Assembly (NCBI RefSeq): GCF_003841465.1
Contig: NZ_REFZ01000008.1
Span: 1 to 64,000, forward strand
Length of the DNA: 64,000 nucleotides
Direction of reading: 5' to 3'
Origin: Natrarchaeobius oligotrophus
GTDB taxonomy: Archaea > Halobacteriota > Halobacteria > Halobacteriales > Natrialbaceae
Positions 51,352 to 59,070 of the stretch are shown piece by piece. The notes below the pieces were generated by a model. It saw only the letters and a list, made by a program, of their open reading frames with translations, was not told the origin of the DNA and ran no database searches. The position numbers and the translations under genes were made by a program. Position 1 is the stretch's first letter, and each line of letters begins with the position of its first letter.

Positions 51352-52416
51352 TCAGACGTCCCGTTCGATCACGAACCGGGTGAACTCCTCGAGTTGGTGT
51401 GCGATCTCGTCGTCGAACCCGAGGCCGTCGATCTCCTCGCGGGCTTGCGCCGCGAGTTCGAGCGCCCGGTCGCGGGCGTACTCGATGCTGCCCGCGTCCT
51501 CGATGATCGAAAGCGCCTCGAGCACTTCCTCGTCGGTGTTGGCGTCGGACTCGAGGATCTCCTCGAGGCGAAGCGCCCGACCCGGCGGACTCTCCTCGAT
51601 CGCGTGGATGACGAGCAGGGTTTTCTTCCCCTCGCGGACGTCGTTGCCGAACTCCTTTCCGAACTCGCCGGCGCGTCCGAGCGAGTTTTCCACGTCGAGG
51701 ATGTCGTCGCCGATCTGGAACGCGACCGCCGTCAGTTCCGCATAGTTTGCGACCGCCTCCTCGACGTGGTCCGGCTGGTCGGTGATGATCGCGGCGAGAC
51801 GAGCGACGATCCGTCCGAGACAGCCCGTCTTGCACGCGCACATCTCGAGGTACTCCGCGGGTGTGACCCGAACCTCGCGTTCGTTGTGCCAGCAGATGTC
51901 CATCCCCTGACCGAGGTGGGTGCGGTTGAGTTCGTACATCAACATCTCGTAGGCGGCCAGCCGACGGTCGGGTGCCAGATCGGCCGGGTTCTCGGTCAGG
52001 ATCTTCAACGGAAGGAAGTACATCGCGTTGCCGGCGTTCAACGCGACGTCCTGTCCGTGAAGGTGGTGCAACGCCGGCTCTCCCCGCCGCTTTGCGGCCT
52101 CGTCCTCGACGTCGTCGACGATGATCGTCCCGTTGTGGAGAATCTCCGGAATGCACGCGTACGGCAGGTACTCGGCCGGATCGTCCCCGAACCCCTCGAC
52201 GAACACGAGAAAGAGCACCGCCCGCCACCGTTTGCCGCCCCGATCGAGCAGATCCCAGAGCGGATCCGACAGCGCCCGCTGGATCCCGTCCGGATCGTAC
52301 GCGTAGGTTGGCTCGCCGAAAAACGACTCCAGGTATTCGGCGTCGATCTCCCGCGGGACGAGGTCGGCGATCGCCTCGTCTACGGCCGGCCGCCACTCGA
52401 GAAGCGTCTCCCGCAT
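51352..52416 (-). CDS. Polyprenyl diphosphate synthase
   Basis: A 354-residue all-trans prenyltransferase. The first Asp-rich motif is IIVDDVEDEAAKRRG (DDxxD) and the second FQIGDDILDVENSLG (DDxxD). GGKRWRAVL near residue 60 binds IPP. The chain-length pocket before the first motif reads IPEILHNGT. It is cytoplasmic, making prenyl diphosphates (perhaps geranylgeranyl or longer) for archaeal lipids or quinones. The chain length cannot be settled from motifs. It converges with the SDR gene. Confidence 0.9.
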   Translation of the reverse strand: MRETLLEWRPAVDEAIADLVPREIDAEYLESFFGEPTYAYDPDGIQRALSDPLWDLLDRGGKRWRAVLFLVFVEGFGDDPAEYLPYACIPEILHNGTIIVDDVEDEAAKRRGEPALHHLHGQDVALNAGNAMYFLPLKILTENPADLAPDRRLAAYEMLMYELNRTHLGQGMDICWHNEREVRVTPAEYLEMCACKTGCLGRIVARLAAIITDQPDHVEEAVANYAELTAVAFQIGDDILDVENSLGRAGEFGKEFGNDVREGKKTLLVIHAIEESPPGRALRLEEILESDANTDEEVLEALSIIEDAGSIEYARDRALELAAQAREEIDGLGFDDEIAHQLEEFTRFVIERDV

Positions 52417-52566
52417 ACCCGTCTCGAGAGTGAGCGGGGTAAAAAAGATTCAGTTCTTCGTGTCGTGACCGGTCGTGCGAATTACCGATTGCCGAGACGG
52501 CACCACGGCGTCGCCACGGGTGTTCGAATCCGCACGCTTTTGGTCGCCCCACCGGAAAGAACGCGT

Positions 52567-53394
52567 ATGAATCGCACCGCGTGGACGCCCGACGCCGATC
52601 CCGTCGTCGGGATCGTCACCGACGATCCCCGTCGAAAAGCGGAAGCGACAGGGTCGACGACGTCCACCGCGCCGACGCTCGAGCCCTCGGCCGCCCTCGA
52701 GACGGCGATCGCGGATCGCGACGGAACGCTCGTCACCGGATCGCCCGAGGACGTGCTCGCGGCCGAACCGTCGCTCGTCGTGGCGGCCGCCGAACGGACG
52801 GTCGCCGCGGTCGCCGCCGCGGACCTCGACGCGGCGATTCTTCCGCTCGGCGACGTCACCGGGATCGAGGGGATCGAGCCCGCGGCCCTCGAGGCCGCGA
52901 TCGAGGCGGCGTTAGCCGGCGAAACCGCCGTCGAAACGCGTCCGCTCCTTTCGGTGGAGACGCCCCAGGGCCGGCGCGAACGCGCCGTTTTCGACGTCAC
53001 GCTCGTCACGGAGGAGCCGGCCCAGATCTCCGAGTACACCGTCTCGAGTCGGGGCGATCGCGTGGCACGGTTTCGCGCCGACGGCGTGGTCGCCGCGACG
53101 CCGGCCGGGAGCGACGGCTACGCGAACGCCGTCGACGGACCGCTCCTCTCGGCCGCGCTCGAGGCGCTGGCCGTGGTGCCGATCGCGCCGTTCGTCACGC
53201 GGACGCGTCGGTGGGTGCTCCCGGACGACGGGCTGACGATCTCGGTCGAGCGCGACGAGGACCCGGTCGTCGTCTGCGTCGACGACCGGACGCTCGAGCG
53301 GGTGCCGGCGGGCGAACGCGTCTCGATCGCCGCCGACGGCTCGTTTTCGACACTGGTCGCATCGACCGTCGACGGCGTCGAGACGAGCCGCTGA
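52567..53394 (+). CDS. Divergent NAD-kinase-like protein
   Basis: A 275-residue protein from the ATG at 52567 (the frame is open much further upstream, antisense to the prenyl synthase). The C-terminal half resembles ATP-NAD kinase: ISEYTVSSRGDRVARFRADGVVAATPAGSDGYANAVDGPLLS matches the TP.GS.AY region, followed by VVPIAPF. The N-terminal GGDG motif that binds the nucleotide phosphate is not present; the equivalent stretch reads DAAILPLGDVTG. It may be inactive or use another substrate. The function is unknown. Confidence 0.75.
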   Translation: MNRTAWTPDADPVVGIVTDDPRRKAEATGSTTSTAPTLEPSAALETAIADRDGTLVTGSPEDVLAAEPSLVVAAAERTVAAVAAADLDAAILPLGDVTGIEGIEPAALEAAIEAALAGETAVETRPLLSVETPQGRRERAVFDVTLVTEEPAQISEYTVSSRGDRVARFRADGVVAATPAGSDGYANAVDGPLLSAALEALAVVPIAPFVTRTRRWVLPDDGLTISVERDEDPVVVCVDDRTLERVPAGERVSIAADGSFSTLVASTVDGVETSR

Positions 53395-53613
53395 CGGGCG
53401 TTCTGCTAATTATCCGGCGACGAGGTGTCGGTATCGATCGGCGTCACACTGGAGAAAGCGACGACCGTCTCCATACGCATTCGCCTGTGAGGGCGGGGGC
53501 CGCCGAACCGTTCCTCGAGAGCGCGGCCCCAAACAGATCTCGGGAACGCGCCGCAGAGTCGTCGCCCGGAGGCACTACGAGACGGAGATACCGAACCCGA
53601 AACCTCGTTCGCG

Positions 53614-53874
53614 CTAACTGTCGTACGGCTCCTCGTCCCGGTGGTGGTCGGGATTCGCGTTCTCGAGGGCGTCGTTTTCGCGCTGTGTCGACTTCTGTTC
53701 GATGTCCTGGCGTCGTTGCTCTTCGTCCTCGCGTTCGCGCGCTCGCTTTTCCTCCTCGGTGAGTCCCTCCTCGTCCGCAGTCTCCTCCGGATCTGTCTTC
53801 TCTCGGGCCAGTTCGACGTCCCGACCGTGCTCGTTCTCGTCGGTCTCGCCAGTCTCGTTTTCGTTCGTGGTCAT
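53614..53874 (-). CDS. Highly charged acidic protein, hypothetical
   Basis: An 86-residue, very hydrophilic protein (MTTNENETGETDENEHGRD ... EEPYDS), mostly Glu, Asp, Arg, Asn and Gln, with a probable helix around EEEKRAREREDEEQRRQD. The frame continues far upstream but that part antiparallels endonuclease III. It is likely disordered or a single helix. It follows nth on the same strand, 107 bases downstream. Small proteins like this are common in halophiles; no function is known. Confidence 0.65.
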   Translation of the reverse strand: MTTNENETGETDENEHGRDVELAREKTDPEETADEEGLTEEEKRAREREDEEQRRQDIEQKSTQRENDALENANPDHHRDEEPYDS

Positions 53875-53981
53875 CGTGATCCCGGCCGGAGGTTCCGGCG
53901 AACGACGGAAAAGGGTTCGGCCTGCCACCGCGATCCGTCCGAAATCGGCCTCGAGCGCGCGCTTCGGCCCGGTTTCGGAAC

Positions 53982-54665
53982 TCACCAGGGCTCGCCCGAG
54001 GCGAGGTCGATCGGGGCGTCGCCGCGCTCGGAGGGACAGACGTCCGCGAGCACGCAGTCGTCGCAGTCCGGATTTCGCGCCGTGCAGGTGGCGCGGCCGT
54101 GATCGATACAGAGGTGGGTGAACTGCTGCCAGTACCCGTCCGGAACGATCTCCATCAGTTCCCGCTCGATCTTCTCCGGTCGCTGCTCTTCGGTGAGCCC
54201 CAGCCGACGCGAGAGACGCTGGACGTGCGTGTCGACGACGATCCCCTCGACGATGTCGTGGCCGTGCTGGAGGACGACGTTCGCCGTCTTCCGGCCGACG
54301 CCCGAGAGGTCGGTCAGCGCCGACATCGTATCCGGCACCTCGCCGTCGTGTTCCTCGACGATCGCCTCGCAGGCGCTGCGGATGTACGTCGCCTTGTTGT
54401 TGTAGTAGGTGATCGAGCTCAGGTCCTCGGCGAGTTCCTCCTGGGGCGCGTTCGCGTACTCTTGGGGCCCGTCGTACTTCTCGAAGAGGTGTTCCGTCTC
54501 CTGGTTCACCCGCTCGTCCGTACACTGCGCCGAGAGGATCACCGCGATCAACAGCTCGAGGCGGTTCGAGTACCGAAGCGAGATCGTCGAATCGGGGTAC
54601 TCCTCCTCGAGACGCTCGATCACGACCTCGGCCTGGGCCGCGTTCGTCTCGCGTGGGGTTCCCAT
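53982..54665 (-). CDS. nth: Endonuclease III (DNA glycosylase/AP lyase)
   Basis: Removes oxidised pyrimidines and cuts the abasic site in base excision repair. The 227-residue protein shows the helix-hairpin-helix LSGVGRKTANVVL with the catalytic Lys, the catalytic Asp in VDTHVQRLSRRLG, and the C-terminal 4Fe-4S ligands C-x6-C-x2-C-x5-C in CTARNPDCDDCVLADVC. Alternative starts within the first residues are possible. Normal length and core location. Confidence 0.95.
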   Translation of the reverse strand: MGTPRETNAAQAEVVIERLEEEYPDSTISLRYSNRLELLIAVILSAQCTDERVNQETEHLFEKYDGPQEYANAPQEELAEDLSSITYYNNKATYIRSACEAIVEEHDGEVPDTMSALTDLSGVGRKTANVVLQHGHDIVEGIVVDTHVQRLSRRLGLTEEQRPEKIERELMEIVPDGYWQQFTHLCIDHGRATCTARNPDCDDCVLADVCPSERGDAPIDLASGEPW

Positions 54666-54880
54666 AGGGGTGTGATCGGAGCCCCCTCGTTTTAGCGTTC
54701 GGATTCGCTCGAGTGCGAGCGGTGAGTAACTCGCTTCACCGACTACGATAGTCGCCCGATCGGTCGTCGAATACCCGCCTCTTCGTGCACGAGTACGGTG
54801 TCGTCTCTTCGTTCCGATCTGTTTTCCACTGTTCCCTCTGTGTGGGAAAAATACAAGTTAATCACACCACCTAGATAGAG

Positions 54881-55138
54881 ATGAGACAGATGGGTACTGA
54901 AACGGACGAACGCGGTCGGCTGTATCTTTCGAAGGACATCCGCGATCGATACGGCGAACGATTCCACGTGGTCGAGTACAGCGATCACGTCGAGCTCATA
55001 CCGATCGACGACGATCCGCTACAGGGACTTCGAGACGCGGTCGGCGACGCGCTCGAGGGAAAATCGATCGAAGAGCTTCGCGACGAGGCCAGAGAGCTGG
55101 CGAGACGAGAGGCTGAAGATGGTGTACGTCGAGACTGA
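54881..55138 (+). CDS. vapB: AbrB/VapB-type antitoxin
   Basis: An 85-residue protein. The N-terminal ~45 residues form a swapped-hairpin AbrB DNA-binding domain (TDERGRLYLSKDIRDRYG, FHVVEYSDHVELIPI), and the C-terminal helix (LRDAVGDALEGKSIEELRDEARELARREAE) would wrap the toxin. An alternative start is the Met at residue 4. It overlaps the downstream PIN-domain gene by 20 bases. It likely represses its own promoter, which has an AT-rich box around 54850. Confidence 0.88.
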   Translation: MRQMGTETDERGRLYLSKDIRDRYGERFHVVEYSDHVELIPIDDDPLQGLRDAVGDALEGKSIEELRDEARELARREAEDGVRRD

Positions 55139-55505
55139 CTTCCTCCTCGCACTCGCCAAAGAGTCCGACTGGTTGAAGAGCGAAGCGGAGGAAGCACTCG
55201 AGAAACGAGAGGTAGCCACCTCGATTCTCGCTTACGCCGAGTTCCTGCTCCTCGCTGAGAAATACGATATCGATCGGGTACGCGCAGTATCGAACCTCGT
55301 CGAATTAGTCCCCGCACTGCCCGAAGAACACTCACAGGCCGTCTTGAAGGGGGTTCAGTATCAGGACGCACACGGGATGACCAGCCTCGATGCGCTCCAT
55401 GCGGGAATGATCGACACGTGGGACGCGCCGGTGCTCGGTTCCGAACAGGATTACGACGAACTCGACATCGATCGAATCCCGTTAGAACCCGGTCGAAACG
55501 AGTGA
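55119..55505 (+). CDS. vapC: VapC-type PIN-domain ribonuclease toxin
   Basis: A 128-residue PIN-domain protein. The acidic active-site residues are visible: Asp in VETDFLLAL, Glu in AYAEFLLL, Asp in TSLDALHAG and Asp in SEQDYDEL. It should cut RNA (often tRNA or rRNA) when released from VapB. The gene order, 20-base overlap and sizes are those of a classic VapBC pair. It lies next to a tyrosine recombinase gene. Confidence 0.92.
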   Translation: MVYVETDFLLALAKESDWLKSEAEEALEKREVATSILAYAEFLLLAEKYDIDRVRAVSNLVELVPALPEEHSQAVLKGVQYQDAHGMTSLDALHAGMIDTWDAPVLGSEQDYDELDIDRIPLEPGRNE

Positions 55506-55533
55506 CACGTGCGAGGAACGAGCGTTCGCCAAA

Positions 55534-56631
55534 TCACTTTCGAATCTCGTCGATCGAATCCGCGACGTCCGCCGCCTGGATGTCGGAGTACGCCTGGTGG
55601 GTCGTCTCGATCGACTTGTGGCGCAACGCCGACTGCGCTAACTCCGAGTGTCCCTGTTCGTACAACTCCGCGCCGAGCGCCCGGCGCGCGCCGTGGGGCT
55701 GGAGGTAGTCCGCGTCGCCCTCGAGTCGGATATTCGCTTCCTCGGTGAGCCGTTTCATCACCCGTCGGCCGCCTTCCTTCGTGAGCGCCGGCGGCGTCAC
55801 CTCGTGATCGCGCAGCAGGTCGTCGATCGATCGGCTCTCGTCGACGTCGTCGACGGCCGCCCGAAGCGCGGCCCACTTCGAGGGGGCGTGGCCGGTCGGG
55901 AACACCGGCCACTCGTCCGACGGTGGCTCGAGCACCCGACGATACCGCTCGAGGGCGTCGCGTGCGGCCGTCGGGAGCGCCGCCTCCTCGTACTGGCGGG
56001 ACTTCCCGAACACGCGCATCCGTTTTCGCTCCAAGTCGACGTCCCCCCACCGGAGGCCGTCGCGGGCGTCGTCGTTCGTATCCCGGAAGATCTCGGCCCC
56101 GCGCACGCCGGCCTCCGCGAGCAACACGACGATCGCCCGGTCGCGAAACGCCAGCTCGCGGGAGACGTCGATCGTCCCCTCGAGGGACGTGTCGACGCGT
56201 TCGGTCGCGTAGGCGATTATCCGTTCGCGCTGTTCGGGCGACCAGAACTGTCGCGTGCGATCGCCCTTGTCCTCCGGGAGGTACTCGGTCGCCCGGTTGG
56301 TGTGTGCGGGGTTGCGATCGAGCAGTTCCTCGCGGACGCAAAACGAGAGAAACGCCCGCACGTAGTCGAAGTACGTGTTCGCGGTCGACGCTTTGAGTTC
56401 GCCGTCGACGTGGCGCTCCCGCAGGTGGAAGGCGTACTCGCGGAGGTCGCCCGTCTCCAGATCGCCGACGCGGTCGATCCCCTCGCGCTCGCAAAACCGG
56501 GCGAAGCGCGACAGCGGCGAGCGCATCGTCGCCCGCGAGCCGCCGGAGTCGAGCGACTCGAGGTAGCGGCTCACGGCGTCCTCGACGGTCTTGGGGCGGA
56601 GTGACGACCGACGACTCGAAGGCTCTGACAT
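55534..56631 (-). CDS. Tyrosine recombinase/integrase (XerC/D-like)
   Basis: A 365-residue site-specific recombinase. A SAM-like N-terminal DNA-binding domain (residues ~15-115; TVEDAVSRYLESLDSGG ... LSFCVREELLDRNPA) precedes the catalytic domain. Catalytic Arg is in AEAGVRGAEIF, then Lys/His region VFGKSRQ, His-x-x-Arg in QPHGARRALG, and the late His and Tyr in LRHKSIETTHQAYSD. It resembles haloarchaeal chromosomal XerA-like or integron-like recombinases. No tRNA, phage genes or att repeat is seen nearby, so it may be a house-keeping or relic recombinase. It converges on vapC with a 28-base gap. Confidence 0.9.
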   Translation of the reverse strand: MSEPSSRRSSLRPKTVEDAVSRYLESLDSGGSRATMRSPLSRFARFCEREGIDRVGDLETGDLREYAFHLRERHVDGELKASTANTYFDYVRAFLSFCVREELLDRNPAHTNRATEYLPEDKGDRTRQFWSPEQRERIIAYATERVDTSLEGTIDVSRELAFRDRAIVVLLAEAGVRGAEIFRDTNDDARDGLRWGDVDLERKRMRVFGKSRQYEEAALPTAARDALERYRRVLEPPSDEWPVFPTGHAPSKWAALRAAVDDVDESRSIDDLLRDHEVTPPALTKEGGRRVMKRLTEEANIRLEGDADYLQPHGARRALGAELYEQGHSELAQSALRHKSIETTHQAYSDIQAADVADSIDEIRK

Positions 56632-56815
56632 TCGTGTCCAGAGTACAGTGTCACTCTCAATAAAGACACTCGGTTACATCCTCGGGTAGGCGAGTGGACG
56701 TTCCGCGGGGCTTTACGACGGGACGGCCGACGCCGGGGGCGCGAATCCGCCACGACGGTTCCGTTCGTCCACCGCTCGAACGAGCGGGAGCGGCCGGCGG
56801 GAACGAATGCCGTGA

Positions 56816-56823
56816 CCTTTAAG
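56816..56823 (+). promoter_or_regulatory. TATA-like box of the phosphomevalonate decarboxylase gene
   Basis: CCTTTAAG is centred about 28 bases before the ATG at 56848, giving a leaderless transcript. Confidence 0.55.
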
Positions 56824-56847
56824 CGGCCTTCACTCACGTGTGGGGGT

Positions 56848-57831
56848 ATGAAAGCAACCGCGATGGCCCATCCGATTCAGGGGCTGGTCAAGTACCACGG
56901 GATGCGCGACGACATCGAACGGCTCCCGTACCACGACAGCATCAGCCTCTGTACGGCCCCGAGTCACACCCGGACGACCGTCGAGTTCTCGATGGACCAC
57001 GACGAGGACGCGTTCGTCGTCGACGGCGAGGAACTCGAGGGCCGCGCCGCCGAACGGGTCGAAGCCGTCGTCGAGAAGGCGCGCTCGCTGTCGGATGCCG
57101 CACACACGGTGTACCCCGTCCGCCTCGAGAGCGAGAACAGCTTTCCCTCGAACGTCGGCCTCGGCTCGTCGTCGTCGGGATTCGCGGCTGCGGCGATGGC
57201 GCTCGCGGAGGCGGCCGAACTCGACCTCTCGCTGCCCGAAATCTCGACGATCGCTCGCGTCGGCTCGGCGTCTGCCGCCCGGTCGGTGACGGGCGCGTTC
57301 TCGCAGCTTCACGCCGGGCTGAACGACGACGACTGTCAGTCACGACGCGTTCCGACGAACCTCCACGAGGATCTGAAGATCGTCGTCGGCCTCGTCCCCT
57401 ACCACAAAGAGACCGAGGACGCCCACGAGGAGGCCGCCGACAGCCACATGTTCCAGGCCCGGAACGCTCACATCCACGACCAGATCGTCGAGATGCGCGA
57501 CGCGTTACGAAGCGACGACTTCGATCGCGCGTTCGGACTCGCCGAGCAGGACTCGCTCTCGCTCGCGGCGACGACGATGACCGGCCCCTCGGGCTGGGTC
57601 TACTGGCAGCCCGCGACGCTGGCGATCTTCAACCGGGTGCGCGAACTCCGTGAACAAGAGGAGATCCCGGTCTACTTCTCGACCGACACCGGCGCGAGCG
57701 TCTACGTTAACACCACCGAGGAACACGCCGAACGCGTCGAAGAGGAGATCGCCGACTGCGGCGTCTCGACGACGATCTGGGACGTCGGCGGCCCCGCCAG
57801 GCTGCTCGAGGACGACGAGCACCTGTTCTAA
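56848..57831 (+). CDS. Phosphomevalonate decarboxylase (diphosphomevalonate-decarboxylase-like)
   Basis: A 327-residue GHMP-type decarboxylase. It starts MKATAMAHPIQGLVKYHGM; the nucleotide loop is VGLGSSSSGFAAAAMALAE, followed by TIARVGSASAARSV and the substrate loop. FSTDTGASVYVN lies near the C-terminus. The haloarchaeal orthologue in Haloferax volcanii decarboxylates mevalonate 5-phosphate to isopentenyl phosphate, part of an alternative mevalonate pathway; this is established for that organism and inferred here. It supplies C5 units for lipids. An upstream TATA-like box supports the start. Confidence 0.9.
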   Translation: MKATAMAHPIQGLVKYHGMRDDIERLPYHDSISLCTAPSHTRTTVEFSMDHDEDAFVVDGEELEGRAAERVEAVVEKARSLSDAAHTVYPVRLESENSFPSNVGLGSSSSGFAAAAMALAEAAELDLSLPEISTIARVGSASAARSVTGAFSQLHAGLNDDDCQSRRVPTNLHEDLKIVVGLVPYHKETEDAHEEAADSHMFQARNAHIHDQIVEMRDALRSDDFDRAFGLAEQDSLSLAATTMTGPSGWVYWQPATLAIFNRVRELREQEEIPVYFSTDTGASVYVNTTEEHAERVEEEIADCGVSTTIWDVGGPARLLEDDEHLF

Positions 57832-57923
57832 ACCGCCCGGTTGCACTGCGGACGTCGCGATCGTTCTCCGCACGGATGCGCCGTTGACCGGCGAACGGCT
57901 ACCGCGAGCCCGCTCCCGGCTTA

Positions 57924-59039
57924 CTACTCGAGCGGCGTCCAGGTTCGCGGCGAGTCGTTCAACCGCTCGTAGCCGTCCTCGGTGACGACGACCAGATCTT
58001 CGATTCTCACCCCGAACTCGCCCTCGAGGTAGACGCCGGGTTCGACGCTGAACACCATTCCCGGCTCGAGTTCGCGGTCGTTCTCGCTCGTGATGTAGGG
58101 GGGTTCGTGGACGTCGAGGCCGACGCCGTGGCCCGTCCGGTGGACGAACTGCTCGCCGTAGCCGCGCTCTTCGATCACCTCGCGGGCGGCCCGATCGATC
58201 TCGCGGGCTTCGACGCCGGGTTCGACGGCGTCGACCGCGACGTTGTGGGCCTCGAGGACCGTCTCGTGGACGGCTTCGAACTCGGCGGACGGCTCGCCGT
58301 CGAAGACGACGGTTCGGGTCTGATCGCCGGGGTAGCCCCCGATTCGGGTGCCGAAATCGAGGACAACGGGGTCGCCGGCTCCGATCTCGCGGTCGCCGTG
58401 GCGATGGTGCGGTCGAGCGCCGTTCGGTCCGCTCCCGACGACGGTTTCGAAGGAGACGCCCTCGCCGCCCGCGGCGGCGAGTCGGTCGTCGATCTCGGCG
58501 GCGAGTTCGGTCTCGGTCATCCCGATCGCCTCGGAGCCGAGGCGACGGATCGCCTCGCTGACGTCGTCCGAGATCCGCGCCGCCTCCGACAGCGCCTCGA
58601 GTTCGGCCTCGTCCTTGCGCAGGCGCAGGTCCTCGAGCACCTCGCTCGCTAAGCCGAACGTGGCGTCGGGGAACGTCGCCCGGAGGTCGTGGGTGAACAT
58701 CGCCCACATCCGATCGTCGGCCAGGATCCGACCGCCGTCGAGGTCGAGTTCGCCGCCGACGGCCTCGAGCAGGTGAGTCGGGTCCTCGTCGTCGCCCCAG
58801 GTTCGAACGTCGTCGATTGGGGACGCGTCTCTGATCTGGTGGTCGTACATCTCCGGGGCGACGAACAGGTCGGCGTCGGACGTGACGAACAGGAGCAGGT
58901 GCCGCTCCATCGGCTCGTCCTCGAATCCCGAGAGGTAGTACATGTTCGTGCTCGGGAAGCAGACGAGCGCGTCCGCACCGCTCGCCGCGAGCGCTTCCCG
59001 GGCGCGCTCGAGTCTGGCCTCGATGGCGGCGTCGGTCAT
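57924..59039 (-). CDS. M24-family (Xaa-Pro) aminopeptidase
   Basis: A 371-residue creatinase/prolidase-fold protein. The N-terminal domain (residues 1-125) is followed by the pita-bread domain with metal ligands: Asp in VVLDFGTRI, Asp in PGDQTRTV, His in RTGHGVGLDVHE, Glu in FSVEPGVYL and Glu in VRIEDLVVV. It is cytoplasmic and likely uses two divalent ions. It follows hyuB with a 31-base gap on the same strand, suggesting a joint role in degrading cyclic amides or dipeptides. Confidence 0.93.
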   Translation of the reverse strand: MTDAAIEARLERAREALAASGADALVCFPSTNMYYLSGFEDEPMERHLLLFVTSDADLFVAPEMYDHQIRDASPIDDVRTWGDDEDPTHLLEAVGGELDLDGGRILADDRMWAMFTHDLRATFPDATFGLASEVLEDLRLRKDEAELEALSEAARISDDVSEAIRRLGSEAIGMTETELAAEIDDRLAAAGGEGVSFETVVGSGPNGARPHHRHGDREIGAGDPVVLDFGTRIGGYPGDQTRTVVFDGEPSAEFEAVHETVLEAHNVAVDAVEPGVEAREIDRAAREVIEERGYGEQFVHRTGHGVGLDVHEPPYITSENDRELEPGMVFSVEPGVYLEGEFGVRIEDLVVVTEDGYERLNDSPRTWTPLE

Positions 59040-59070
59040 CGGGATCGACCTACGATGGCGGGTGCCTCAG

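Noticed and set aside
55534-56631. The tyrosine recombinase as the integrase of the tRNA-Gln island
   Set aside because: It is more than 23 kb away beyond core operons, and no att repeat links the two places.
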